This document shows positions 17,279 to 26,655 of a stretch of 64,000 nt of DNA, in pieces. The position numbers and the translations under genes were made by a program. Source of the stretch: CAZEKB01 sp964512225 (GTDB taxonomy: Bacteria; Myxococcota_A; UBA796; UBA9615). The stretch is taken from the NCBI GenBank assembly GCA_964512225.1, contig CAZEKB010000031.1, forward strand, positions 3,033-67,032, read 5' to 3'. Within the stretch, counting starts at the first letter, position 1; each line of letters begins with the position of its first letter. Below the pieces are notes generated by a model that was not told the DNA's origin, did no database searches, and was given only the letters and a program-made list of their open reading frames with translations.

Positions 17279-19013
17279 CACCTGGGACGAAGATACGTCC
17301 AGAGGTCCGGCACCGCAGGCCGCACGGTCGCGCTGCATGCGTCCGCCTGCGGACCGCGGACGTCGCGCCCCAGTCGCGGCCCCGACGCCCGACCGAGTGC
17401 CGCGCAGTTCTCCGCTGCCGCGCGGAGAGCCATGGGCGGGGATGTGGCCCCGGGGCCGTTCGGGACGCACCAGCCGAAGCCCAGGCCGTAGGTGGGCCCG
17501 TCGGCCGGAGTGAGGGACGCCAGGAGCTTCTCTCGCTCGACGTCCACGCGCGGCGCGACAGCATGTCCGCACCCCAGCCCGAAGAGGAAGTTGCCCCAGT
17601 CGGCCTCGGTCACATGGGGTCGGAGCGTTCGCAGGTCCCACTCCGGCCACCAGGCCGTCAGCCCCGGCGGGATCATGTCCTCCGCCAAGGCGATCCCGTA
17701 GCCCTGAGCGAAGCCGGGTCGCACCTCCTCGGGCACGTGCTGCACCAAGTCGATGAACGTGCCGTGGCGGTCGGAGACGCCCTCCCGTCCTCCCAGCCGT
17801 TCCGGTGTGCGGTGGCTGCCCAGGGTAGTGAAGACGGCGGCCGACGAGCGCCCCGGGGGAGGCAGGACGCCGGGGGCGGTCCCGGCGGCGAGGACCGCGG
17901 CTGCGACGACTGCCAGCGGTGGCAGCGCCGCCCACCGGCCGGGCAAGACGGCGGGAAGGGCGCCGACGCAGATCGACGCGAGGAGGACGTAGACGGACCA
18001 GTACCGCGCAACCTCGTGCCCCGCCGACGAGGTTCGGGGGACCAGCGCCAGCACGATCAGCCAGTAGATGCTGGTGCCGGCGAGCCGACGGAGGGGGATG
18101 ACGGTCGTGATCGCGCCAGCAGAAGCAGGGTGCCGATGATCAGCCCGCTCCCTGCGGAGACGCCGAGCGTCGCCGGAGCCCCGGTGTAGAGGTCGGGGGG
18201 CGCGAGGATGGTGATCGCCCGGAGGGGGTCCCGTGCATCCAGGGCCCCCGGTGATGTCGCCAAGGCCTGCAGTGGCGCGCCGAGCCAGGCCCACCCGACG
18301 TTGATGAGCGCCGAGGGTCCCCCCGGGAGCAGGGCTGCGAAGAGGACAGGGACGGCGGCGCCCTGCGCGAGCTTCGACCCTTCGAGATCGCGCCGCAGTA
18401 CCGCGATGAGCACCACGAGGGGAAGCGCGACCAAGGCCAGGGAGCTGAACAGGAGCGCCGTGGTGAGGGTCGCCCCCAGGGCTCTGGTTGCCGTCGCGGT
18501 CGGCGTTCCGGTGAGGCCCACGAACAGGGCCGCGACGAGTACGGAGGCTTCCAGCGAGGTGCCCGTGACCCCGACGTTCTGGAACTGCCAGTGTGGCCAG
18601 AGGAGCGCCGCGAACGCGATCGAGGCTCCCGTTCCGGCCGTCCGCAGGAGCCGACCCTTCCCCGCCAAGAAGTGCCAGGTCGCGCCGGATATGAGCGCAG
18701 CTCCTGCTCCTCCGACCGCAGCCGCGAGATACCGGCTCGCGACGGTCGCGTCGAGCCCCCCGCGGACGAGGAGGCCCGCCAACCACGCGACGGCGTAGGA
18801 GCCGATCTCGAAACCGTGGATCGTCCCCACGGCCACCCGGGGTGCGTCGCCTGCCGCCACCGCGAGGGCGGGAAGCAGGACATCCCACTCGCCTTCGAAC
18901 GGAGCGCGCCACCACTCGGCTCTCAGGTACACCGAGAAGTGAACCAGCAGCCAAACCAGAGCCCCGCCGAAGGCGGCGACCGCCCACCCTCCTGACCCGC
19001 GGGCTTCCCTCAC
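17278..19013 (-). pseudogene. cassette B: multi-TM glycosyltransferase-like membrane protein, frameshifted
   Basis: The likely start is GTG 19013, whose GTGA overlaps the stop of the upstream secreted protein. About eight hydrophobic segments (for example AALLWPHWQFQNVGVTG) run to near 18100. There the frame breaks (around 18100-18110) and continues as RRLAGTSIYWLIVLALVP, more membrane segments and a soluble C-terminal domain of about 150 residues ending at 17278. Joined it would be about 578 residues. The topology resembles GT39/PMT-type enzymes but I do not see their acidic catalytic pair clearly. The equivalent gene of cassette A is also frameshifted. Confidence 0.6.
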
Positions 19014-20311
19014 GTTCGGCGGCGTCGCAGCGGTCCGAGGAGGCTCAGACACAGCACCGCCGCGGCGGTCGGGCCATCGGCATCACAGCTGTAGGCGACG
19101 CCGCAGCCACTACGAACACACCCGTCCAGGACCGCGCCTCGTCCGCTGGGCGGAGGGGACCCGACGGAAGAGTCGTCGTCGTCCGGCACCGCGACGCCGC
19201 GCGGATCACGGAGGCCGGGGTGGCGGTGGTCGCGTCCGCGAACGGGTGGGGCCGGGTCTCGTACGGGATCGCGGGAACGCCGGCGCAGGTCGAGAACCCG
19301 GAGGGAACGTAGGCCGACGGCGTGAGCTCGGGATCAGCGGGCGGGGTCGCAACCCACCGATTTCGGCTGAAGACCGCGTTCTGGATGCCTCCCGCCGCCC
19401 ACGGCTCCCGACCGCCATGGTCCGCCCAAACCGCGCCCGTCTGCAGCAATGGGAGCTCGCCGACGATGGCGTTGGCCACGAATGCGCTGTTCCAGACCGT
19501 GGCTGGGCTCCCGACCACGAGAGCGTCCGCTCCCGGGTCGGCGATGTTGCCGAAGAAGGCGCTGTCCGAGATGCCGAGCCGGAACCCGCTCCGATCGAGG
19601 CGCACCAGCGCGGCCTCACCGCCGGTGCGGTTGCCGATGAGCTCCATCTCGAAGAGCCCGAGGGCGCCCGAGGACCGGACTGCCGTGCCGGACTGCCGTG
19701 CCGGTGCCGCCGGAGATGCTCGCCTCCCGGACGTCGAGGCTCCCGGCGGGGCCGCCCAGGCCGTTGGCGAAAGCGTACGTGGTCCAGCCATCCACGGCCG
19801 CGGCATTGAAGACGAAGCTCCCACCACCCCAAACGGAGACGGCGGGTCTGGGCCCTGAAGGGCACTCGGAGAGGGACGCGGTCGGACCTGCGGCTACGAC
19901 GTTGCCGTCGGAGATGAGCTCGATGAGGGGCTGGGAAGGGGGTGAGTCGGAGGCCGGGCACATCGGCCGCGCGAGGTGGAGGACCAGCGGCTCGCCGTAG
20001 GTTCCTCCACGATTGTCGATCGCGAGGTTCCCACTCCACAGTGCGCCGTCGTCGAGGGAGCCGACTCCGAGGCAGAGGTGGACCTCCGGCCGGGCCCCGC
20101 CGATGTCGGGGAGCGCTGCCGCTTCTTCGAGCGCGGATTCGAGCGTGGGATGAAGCGTCCCGCAGGGGACGCCGAAGCAGCTGGGGGTCGGGCCGGGGTC
20201 GGCCTCGGCCAAGCAGAGGACATGGTCGGGGTCTGCGGCCGCCGTGGCCGTCCAAAGCAATGCGAGCCCCGCACACCCGGTCGCCCAGCCCCGACTCGGT
20301 CTCACCCCCAT
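19010..20311 (-). pseudogene. cassette B: secreted repeat protein with MYXO-CTERM-like tail, frameshifted twice
   Basis: ATG 20311 opens a signal peptide (ATGCAGLALLWTATAAA). The mature N-terminus (VLCLAEADPG ... AIDNRGGTYGEPLVLHL) parallels the cassette A protein (VCVLG ... DIDNRDGTLGASLHVI), so the two are paralogous. A 13-bp tandem duplication at 19675-19700 shifts the frame, after which GLFEMELIGNRTGG continues the beta-helix-like repeats. A second break, between about 19140 and 19250, is needed to reach the tail: DDDDSS, GCVRSGCGV, a hydrophobic helix and LRRRR, ending at 19010. Joined length is about 430 residues. Shorter than its cassette A relative. Confidence 0.65.
19675..19700. repeat. 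13-bp perfect tandem duplication causing a frameshift
   Basis: CCGGACTGCCGTG occurs twice in a row. Removing one copy restores the reading frame of the secreted repeat protein of cassette B. Because 13 is not a multiple of three this is a simple slippage-type mutation rather than a base-calling error in a homopolymer. Confidence 0.85.
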
Positions 20312-20420
20312 ACCGTGGGCATTCTTGCATGGCCCGAATCGCAGCACGGATGCGGCAAGAACTCGGGTGTTTCGGCGAACCGGGCGGGTTTCTTCCGCCC
20401 TGTCCTCGGGAGCACGTCCG

Positions 20421-23126
20421 TCAGGCTCCGGCTTCGGCCCCTTCGGCCAGCTTGCGCTCCTGGGCGACCCGCGCCTTGAGCGTCTTGCGGAGCTCCTTGG
20501 CCCGGGGCCCGAGCGCTCGGGCCGCGGCCTCGCCGAAGCGCTCGGCGGCCCCGGCGTGGTCGCCCGCGCCGCTGAGGATGACGCCCAGGCTCTCCAGCAC
20601 GCGGATCTCTCGGGTCGCGTCCTTGCGGGAGCGGACCGCGCCCAGCGCCTGCTCCAGGGCGCCGCGCGCCCCGTCGAGGTCGCCCTGCGACGCCTTCACC
20701 TGGCCGATGTTGTAGAGGACGTCCACCATCAGGGCCGCGTCGCCGGCCTTCTCGGCCGCGCTCTTCGCGCCCTCGAGGAACGTGAGCCCCTCGTCGACCT
20801 TCTTCGCGATCACGGCGAAGAGGCCGCAGTGGTACAGGTCCACCTGCTCCTGGTTCTCGGCGCCGAGCTCGCGCGTGAGCTCCAGCGCGTGCTTGGCCAT
20901 CTCGAAGGCAGCGTCCCCGTTGCCCGCCGCGGCCTCGGCCTGGCAGAGCAGCCGGGCGGACACCCGCTCGCGGGGCATGCTGCGCAGCGCCCGGCTCATC
21001 TCCAGCGCCCGACGGAGCATCCCGACCACGTTCTTGCCCTTGCCGAGCATCAACGACGCCTCGCCGCCGTTCAGCATCGCCTCGAGCGTCAGGACCAGGT
21101 TGCCGGACGTCGTGGACAGGTCGACCGCGCGGTGGAACAGCGTCTCGGCCCGCGGGATCTTCCCGTCCGCCTTCGCCAGCAGACCCTCGATGTACTGGGT
21201 GTGCGCCTTGACCGGGGGCAGGGTGGACGTCTTGCCCGCCTGCTTGGCGAAGTCGCGCGCCGCCTTCCGGTCGCGCATGTTCAGCGCGACCATCGCCAGC
21301 TGGTTCAGCGTCTCCGCCGCCCGGCTCGGCTCCTTGGCCTTCCTGAAGCCCTTGAGGGCCTGGATGCCCTTCTGCTTGGCCCCCGGGAAGTCGCCGTTGC
21401 GGATCGCGATCCGGCAGTCCAGCAGGTGCAGGTGCGCGAGCGTCACCTGGTCGCCGGCCTTCTCGGCCCAGGCGCGGGTCCGATCCACGGCCTGCACCGC
21501 CGACTCCGGCGACGCTCCGTTGACGCCGCGCTCCGCGAACCCCGTGAACAGCAGCCGCGGCAGCGAGTCCGGCCACGGGGAGTCGTCGAAGGTCTCCACC
21601 AGCTCGAGGGCGAACTGCGTGAGCTCCGGCCGATCGGTGGACATCGCCATCGTGAGCAGCGTGCGCGCGCCGCGGGGGTCGTCCGCGAGCGTGTAGAGGG
21701 CCGCCGCGCGGGCGATGTACTCGAACGCGGCGGGCGCGTAGGACTGCAGGACGATCGTGGCGAGGCCCTTCGCCGTCGCCGCCGCCTTCTCCTTCCAGTC
21801 CTCGGGCGGGTTCTCGAGGTACCACCGCCGGTGGAACTCGTAGCGGAAGCGATAGGTCCACGTGCCCAGGGCCTCGTGGTAGCGCCCCTCCTCCACGAGG
21901 TGGGGCATCGCGTCGAGCGCGTCGTCGACCTCGTCGTCCCCCGCGTCCAGGTAGGTGCGCACCAGCGCCGCCGTGAACTCGCGGCCCTCGAAGGCCGCGA
22001 TGTGCAGGACCTTCTCCAGGAGCTCGACGGAGATCAGCTCGTCGTCGTCCTCGTCGCGGCCCTCCGACGCCTCGGCTTCGGGGGCTCCGTCGCCGTCGGC
22101 CGCCGACGCCTCGTCGGCCGCCGACGCCTCGTCGCCCGCCTCGCCGTCGGCCGCCCCGTCGGACTCGTCGTCCTCTTCGGCCTGCTCGTTGGGGATCGGG
22201 ACGAGCACGTCCAGGTCCACGTCCTCGATGTCCGTCAGCGAGTAGCCGCTGTCGTCCCAGGTGATGGTCTCGTCCTCTTCGAGCGCGTCGAGGATCTCGT
22301 GGACCGTCTCGGGACGGCCGGCGGACATCTCGTGGATGCGCTCGGCCAGGCCCTCGGGGAACGTCGAGGGGCGGTAGGTCTCGTCCAGGATCTCGCCGAC
22401 CTGCTCGGCCGTCAGGGGCTCGGGATCGATCGGGAGGGCGGAGGGGAAGAGCGTGCGGATGAACGTCCGCGGGCCGGGCTTGGTGTCTTCGGGCCCCTCG
22501 CCGTAGATGTTCTCGCCGGGAGCGAGCAGGAAGAGCATGCGCCAGCTCTTGGCCCGGGCCCGACCGACGAGCGCGCTCAGGAACGTCCACCACGACGGCG
22601 AGACGACGTGGCCGCAGTCGTGGAGATCGAAGATCCAGCGGCCGCGCGTCGCCACCGCCTCGAACGCCTGCAGCAGACCGAGGTAGGGGTTGTCCGCGGG
22701 CAGCTTGATCTGGAGGTTCGCCTGGTTGGGGTGATCGCCGAGCTCCTTGAGGCTCGCCGCCATGCCGTAGAGGCCCTCGCGCGTGCGGTCGTCCGGCGCC
22801 GCGAGGCCCGCGTCCGTGAGGATCTCGCCGGGGTCGCCGTCGAAGCCTCGCGCGCGGCTCAGGCCGGTCACGACCCCCCCGTAGGTCCGCAGGAGCAGGC
22901 GCACGCCCTCGTCCCCGGCCTGCGCGTGGAGCCGGAAGACGGTCGCCTCGTCCCCGGCTTCGTCCAGACCCTGGAGGAAGTGGCTGACCAACGTGCGCCG
23001 CCCGGAGCCCGCGTGCCCTGCGACGATGGCGGCCCGGGGGCCGTCCGCGGTCGCGGTCCAGAGCTCGAGGAGTCGGTTGACGAGGGTGCGCCGGCCCACG
23101 ATGGGTCGGTCGGATCGTTCGGTCAT
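20421..23126 (-). CDS. P-loop ATPase with TPR repeats (STAND/AAA-like)
   Basis: A 901-residue cytoplasmic protein. Residues 37 to 45 read GHAGSGRRT, a Walker A-like loop in which the usual Lys is Arg. IFDLHDCG near residue 170 is a Walker B-like strand. A winged-helix-like region follows, then an acidic low-complexity linker (about 310 to 370, with DEASAADEASAADG). The C-terminal 500 residues are helical TPR-type repeats. The layout resembles STAND signalling ATPases or LuxR/MalT-type regulators, but no DNA-binding domain is visible. It faces away from the formylglycine-type gene at 23189, 62 bases apart. Partner and signal unknown. Confidence 0.7.
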   Translation of the reverse strand: MTERSDRPIVGRRTLVNRLLELWTATADGPRAAIVAGHAGSGRRTLVSHFLQGLDEAGDEATVFRLHAQAGDEGVRLLLRTYGGVVTGLSRARGFDGDPGEILTDAGLAAPDDRTREGLYGMAASLKELGDHPNQANLQIKLPADNPYLGLLQAFEAVATRGRWIFDLHDCGHVVSPSWWTFLSALVGRARAKSWRMLFLLAPGENIYGEGPEDTKPGPRTFIRTLFPSALPIDPEPLTAEQVGEILDETYRPSTFPEGLAERIHEMSAGRPETVHEILDALEEDETITWDDSGYSLTDIEDVDLDVLVPIPNEQAEEDDESDGAADGEAGDEASAADEASAADGDGAPEAEASEGRDEDDDELISVELLEKVLHIAAFEGREFTAALVRTYLDAGDDEVDDALDAMPHLVEEGRYHEALGTWTYRFRYEFHRRWYLENPPEDWKEKAAATAKGLATIVLQSYAPAAFEYIARAAALYTLADDPRGARTLLTMAMSTDRPELTQFALELVETFDDSPWPDSLPRLLFTGFAERGVNGASPESAVQAVDRTRAWAEKAGDQVTLAHLHLLDCRIAIRNGDFPGAKQKGIQALKGFRKAKEPSRAAETLNQLAMVALNMRDRKAARDFAKQAGKTSTLPPVKAHTQYIEGLLAKADGKIPRAETLFHRAVDLSTTSGNLVLTLEAMLNGGEASLMLGKGKNVVGMLRRALEMSRALRSMPRERVSARLLCQAEAAAGNGDAAFEMAKHALELTRELGAENQEQVDLYHCGLFAVIAKKVDEGLTFLEGAKSAAEKAGDAALMVDVLYNIGQVKASQGDLDGARGALEQALGAVRSRKDATREIRVLESLGVILSGAGDHAGAAERFGEAAARALGPRAKELRKTLKARVAQERKLAEGAEAGA
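22096..22131. repeat. two copies of an 18-bp coding repeat in the acidic linker
   Basis: TCGGCCGCCGACGCCTCG is present twice in tandem, in frame, coding on the minus strand for the repeated ADEAS units of the ATPase linker. Length variation here would not disturb the frame. Confidence 0.7.
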
Positions 23127-23188
23127 GGGGCGGGTCCAGGGCGATTGATGAAGGGACGGGATGATAAGGAAGCCACGCGGTAAGATCC

Positions 23189-24001
23189 ATGCCCGATCCG
23201 CCCATGCGCAGGCCTCCCTTCCTCCGATCCCGGCCCCTCCTTCGCTCCGGTCGGCCCCGGGCCGCGGCCCGCGCCTGCGCCGTCGCGCTGGCGGCGGCCA
23301 CCGTCGCGCTGGGCACGAGCTGCCCGGGGGCGAGCGCCGGGTACCTCGATCGCGACGCGCGCAACGCCCTCGTCTGCCCGGCGGCGAACGGGTTCGCGCC
23401 CATGGACTACGTGCCCGCGGGCCCGTTCCGCGGCGGCGCCACCCGCGAGGAGGTCGAGCTCGCCGACTACGACGCCGACATTCCCCGGGAGCCGCGCCCG
23501 CCGGGCGAGTTCGCGACCGACGCCTTCTGCATCGACCGCTTCGAGTTCCCGGGCGAGGGCCGCAAGCCCGTCGCCGACGTCACCTGGCTCCAGGCCCGCG
23601 TGACCTGCGAGCTCCTCGGGCGCCGCCTCTGCACCGAGAACGAGTGGGCGAAGGCCTGCGGCGGCGTGCTCGGCGACCTCTACCCCTACGGCGATGAGTT
23701 CGTTCCCGGCTTGTGCAACTCCGACGTCCCCACCGAGGGTTCGTACGACCGCACGACCCCGGGCGGCACCTATCCGACCTGCGCGGGCCCCTACGGGACG
23801 CAGGACCTCGAGGGCAACCTCAGCGAGTGGGCGGAGGACGGCCCGGAGCCCGGGGGCCACGGCCGCTGGGTCCTGGGCGGCACCATGTGGCCCGGCGTCT
23901 ACGGTCGCAGCTGCCAGGCGCGGCACGCCCACCCCCAGGTGGCGCCCGTGTCCGGCGACGACGGCTTCCGCTGCTGCGCCGACGCCATCGATCCGAGCTG
24001 A
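23189..24001 (+). CDS. formylglycine-generating-enzyme (SUMF1)-family lipoprotein
   Basis: A 270-residue protein with a secretion signal ending near VALGTSC; translation may begin at 23189 or at the ATG 23204. The domain shows the FGE-sulfatase pattern: VPAGPFRGG, the FCIDRFEFP strand, PVADVTWLQARVTCELLGRRLCTENEWAKAC, QDLEGNLSEWAEDG and a C-terminal DDGFRCC. The family includes true formylglycine-generating enzymes and many non-enzymatic relatives. No sulfatase is in the window, so a binding or structural role in the envelope is equally likely. The 3' end overlaps the convergent membrane-protein gene by 182 bases. Confidence 0.75.
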   Translation: MPDPPMRRPPFLRSRPLLRSGRPRAAARACAVALAAATVALGTSCPGASAGYLDRDARNALVCPAANGFAPMDYVPAGPFRGGATREEVELADYDADIPREPRPPGEFATDAFCIDRFEFPGEGRKPVADVTWLQARVTCELLGRRLCTENEWAKACGGVLGDLYPYGDEFVPGLCNSDVPTEGSYDRTTPGGTYPTCAGPYGTQDLEGNLSEWAEDGPEPGGHGRWVLGGTMWPGVYGRSCQARHAHPQVAPVSGDDGFRCCADAIDPS

Positions 24002-25679
24002 GTCGGGGTCGTCGGGGCAGGGGAGGGGTCGCGCCCGCGGCGGCCTCGGCTTCCAGGGCCCGAGCCCCCGCCCGGACCGCGTCGGCGTCCGGGTCCTCCC
24101 CCCACAGATCGAGGTCCAGGCCCTGCGCGCGCAGCCCCATCCCGATCCCCCGGCCGACGTGCACGCGATCGGCGGCGCCGAGGGCGGTGAGCGAGGATCG
24201 GCGGGTGCCCGGTCGGTCCGCGGCGAAGACCGCGAGCCCCCACCCGACGGCCTCGAGCTTGCGGATCCGCGCCGGACCCACGTCGTCCCGGCGCGCGATG
24301 CGGGCCGCGAGGTCGCGGGGGGCGACCGGGTGGGGCGCGGGACGCATGAGGAGATCCTGGCCGGCCCCGCTGCCCGCCACGAGGCGGAACGCGTCGACGT
24401 CGTTCGGACGCCGGAGCAGGAAGTCGTCGACGCCCGGGGCCGTCGCGTAGGTCACCTTGCCGATGTCGCGGGTGGCGTAGGTGCGGGGGTGGTAGTCGAA
24501 GAACGCGGGGATCCGCGACGGCTCGAAGAGGTCGACCTGCACGACGGCGCCCGGCACGCACCACGCGACGACGGCGACCACGGCGGCGACCCGACGCGCG
24601 CCCCCCGCGGGGAACCAGCGCGCCGCCCCCACCGCCACCGCCACCGCGATCAGCGGCCACAAGGGGAGCAGGTAACGAGCGGGGACGGCCGGTCGTTGGG
24701 GCGAGAGCGTGGCGACGAGGAGGAGGTGCGCGGCGGCGGCCCCCGCCAGGACCGCGGTCCTGCGGCCCCTCGGGGCGCCCGGGAGGGCGACCGCCATCGA
24801 CCCGACCGCGAGGCCGGCGAGGCACGCGTCGAACAGGCGCGAGGGCCCCGGCAGGTGATCGGGCACGACGCGGAGCGGCAGGAGGCTCCCCAGCGCCGCC
24901 ACGAGATCCGTCCCGCCCGCCGCGATCAGCCCGGCGGGGGTACTGCCCGGGGTCTCCGTCACCGAGGCCTGCCACGCCCCGCTCAGGCCCATCGACGCCA
25001 GGACCAGCCCCGCCGCCACCGCCCCGGCGACGGCGACGGACACCCACGGGCCACGACCCTCGCGGCCTCCCCGCTGGTCCAGCGCCCAGCCGACCCCGAG
25101 GACGGCGACGGCCGCCACGGTGAGCCGGCCCACCCCCACGGCCGCGCCCAGCGCCGCCCCCACGACCGCGGCTCCCCCGAGCGTGCCCCCGAACCGGAGG
25201 GTCGCCCACGCCGCCACGCCCAGGAGCGCCGCCGACTCCGGGTGGCTCCCCCACGCGATCAGGCGGCCGCTCAGCGCGGAAGGAGGGCACGCCCACAGCA
25301 GCGCCGCCGCCGCCCAGGCCGCGCCCGCCCCGCCGATCCGCCCGGCCACCGCCGTCCACGCCGCGAACCCCACCGTGGCGAAGCCCACGGCCACGAGCTT
25401 GAGCGCGAGGTAGGAGCCGGCGCCGAAGACGCACGCGAGCGCCGCGTAGAGCAGGGCGACCGGGAGGTGACCCCCGTGCGGCGCGTTCGGACCGGCGCGG
25501 GCCGCCCGCACCACCTGCTCGAGCGTGGCGGGCTCCCCCGATGCCCAGGCGTCGCCGAGGGCCATGACGCCCACCTCGGCGAGGTCCGGCTCTCCGATGC
25601 GATCGGCCGACGCGAGCACGATCAGCAGCTGCGTCACGAAGAACGCGAGGGCGAGCGCCGTGGTCTGCCGGCCGCTCAT
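23820..25679 (-). CDS. multi-TM glycosyltransferase-like membrane protein
   Basis: A 619-residue frame with about ten hydrophobic segments and a periplasmic-type C-terminal domain (PSRIPAFFDYHPRTYATRDIG onwards, shown in part). It resembles the membrane proteins of cassettes A and B in topology. VPARYLLPLWPLIAVAV recalls the RYLLP loop of PMT-like enzymes. It starts three bases after the stop of the CobD/CbiB-like gene, so they form an operon. The last 60 residues are Arg-rich, look non-native and run antisense through the end of the formylglycine-type gene, so either the convergent overlap is real or a frameshift near 24000 removed the original stop. Confidence 0.65.
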   Translation of the reverse strand: MSGRQTTALALAFFVTQLLIVLASADRIGEPDLAEVGVMALGDAWASGEPATLEQVVRAARAGPNAPHGGHLPVALLYAALACVFGAGSYLALKLVAVGFATVGFAAWTAVAGRIGGAGAAWAAAALLWACPPSALSGRLIAWGSHPESAALLGVAAWATLRFGGTLGGAAVVGAALGAAVGVGRLTVAAVAVLGVGWALDQRGGREGRGPWVSVAVAGAVAAGLVLASMGLSGAWQASVTETPGSTPAGLIAAGGTDLVAALGSLLPLRVVPDHLPGPSRLFDACLAGLAVGSMAVALPGAPRGRRTAVLAGAAAAHLLLVATLSPQRPAVPARYLLPLWPLIAVAVAVGAARWFPAGGARRVAAVVAVVAWCVPGAVVQVDLFEPSRIPAFFDYHPRTYATRDIGKVTYATAPGVDDFLLRRPNDVDAFRLVAGSGAGQDLLMRPAPHPVAPRDLAARIARRDDVGPARIRKLEAVGWGLAVFAADRPGTRRSSLTALGAADRVHVGRGIGMGLRAQGLDLDLWGEDPDADAVRAGARALEAEAAAGATPPLPRRPRLSSDRWRRRSSGSRRRRTRAPPGGGRAAPGSCDRRRRATWCRPGPSGRGPRAPGRPPPTR

Positions 25680-25682
25680 CCT

Positions 25683-26609
25683 CTAGAGGAACTTGAAGGC
25701 GGCGCTCAGGATGGTGGCCGAGAGAGCGGCCATCACGAGGGCCGTGATCCAAACGAGCACGACCGCCCGCTGGATGTCGTTCGGGCGGGGAGGCTCGCCC
25801 CCCTCGGGGCCGCGCGCCTCCGGGCCGAGCCCGAGCCCCCGCGCCACCACGGCCGACAGCCGCATCTCGGGGGGCTTGTCGGCCTGGTTGAGCCACCCCG
25901 CGAACGCCGTGTGCTTGTTGCCGCCCACGATGGGGAGGATCGTCTGCATCAGCAGCGCGCCCCACCAGCCCGCGAACGTCCCCACGATCGTGTCGGCCGC
26001 GAGGGCGGGTCGATAGAAGGCGTCGTCCGGGTCTTCCGCTTCGTCCCAGATGTACGAGCCGAGCTCCCGGGCCGCCACCGCGCCCGCCGCCACCGGGGGG
26101 CCGAACAGCACGAATACGAGGGGCAGCAGCGCGCCCTCGAGGAGAGCGCGGCTCATCCTCGCGATCGCGGCCCCCGCGATGTCCTCGTCCGCGAAGCTGG
26201 TGGCCTCCGTGCCCATCTTCGACAGCCGCTCCCGGGCCCGCCGGGGGGCCTCCGCCTCGAGGTCCATCCGCACGAGGCTCGCGTCCGTCGTCATGCGGCG
26301 CAGGCGGAGGATCCCGAGCGTGATGAACGCGTGGGAGGCGAAGAGCCCCTCCATCTCGAAGAAGGACCAGGCGATCGTCTCGATCCCCCACGCCAGGAGC
26401 ATCGCGGCGCCGACCACCCAGACCAGCCAGAACAGACCCGCCACCCGAGGCGTCGGACGGAGGGCGGTGCGGGCGATGAGCTCGAGGCGACGGCCCGCGC
26501 GGGTCACCTGCTCGGCGTAGTGGTGGCGCGAGCGCAGATCCCCGAACAGGGCGTCGAGCAGGAATCCGAGCAGGGGTGCCAGCCCCATCCAGGTGGGAAA
26601 GTCGTCCAA
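25683..26609 (-). CDS. CobD/CbiB-family protein (adenosylcobinamide-phosphate synthase-like)
   Basis: A 308-residue inner-membrane protein. The N-terminus GFLLDALFGD matches the LLDxxxGDP opening of CbiB, and residues about 115 to 200 follow the CbiB order: an ARERLSKMGTEATSF helix, ALLEGALLPLVFVLFGPP, then AADTIVG and GWWGALL. CbiB attaches the aminopropanol arm to cobyric acid. Several canonical CbiB residues (the HPVR opening and the RxDD loop) are altered, so it may be a divergent relative. The window encodes five cobalamin-binding radical SAM enzymes, which makes a B12-related role attractive but not proven. Confidence 0.6.
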   Translation of the reverse strand: MDDFPTWMGLAPLLGFLLDALFGDLRSRHHYAEQVTRAGRRLELIARTALRPTPRVAGLFWLVWVVGAAMLLAWGIETIAWSFFEMEGLFASHAFITLGILRLRRMTTDASLVRMDLEAEAPRRARERLSKMGTEATSFADEDIAGAAIARMSRALLEGALLPLVFVLFGPPVAAGAVAARELGSYIWDEAEDPDDAFYRPALAADTIVGTFAGWWGALLMQTILPIVGGNKHTAFAGWLNQADKPPEMRLSAVVARGLGLGPEARGPEGGEPPRPNDIQRAVVLVWITALVMAALSATILSAAFKFL

Positions 26610-26655
26610 GGGGAGGGATCCTAGAGGACGGACGCGCCGCTTGCGGTCCCGGGGG

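Noticed and set aside
16101..17564. N-terminal extension of the 576-residue flavoprotein up to 1064 residues
   Set aside because: The FAD motif starts right after GTG 16100 and the upstream part is antisense-like or overlaps the HEXXH gene in another frame.
23189..24001. Active sulfatase-maturing system
   Set aside because: Only an FGE-family domain is present; no sulfatase with a CxPxR motif was found in the window.
23694..26624. 976-codon open frame on the plus strand
   Set aside because: Runs opposite the CobD-like and membrane-protein genes; charged, repetitive translation without domains.
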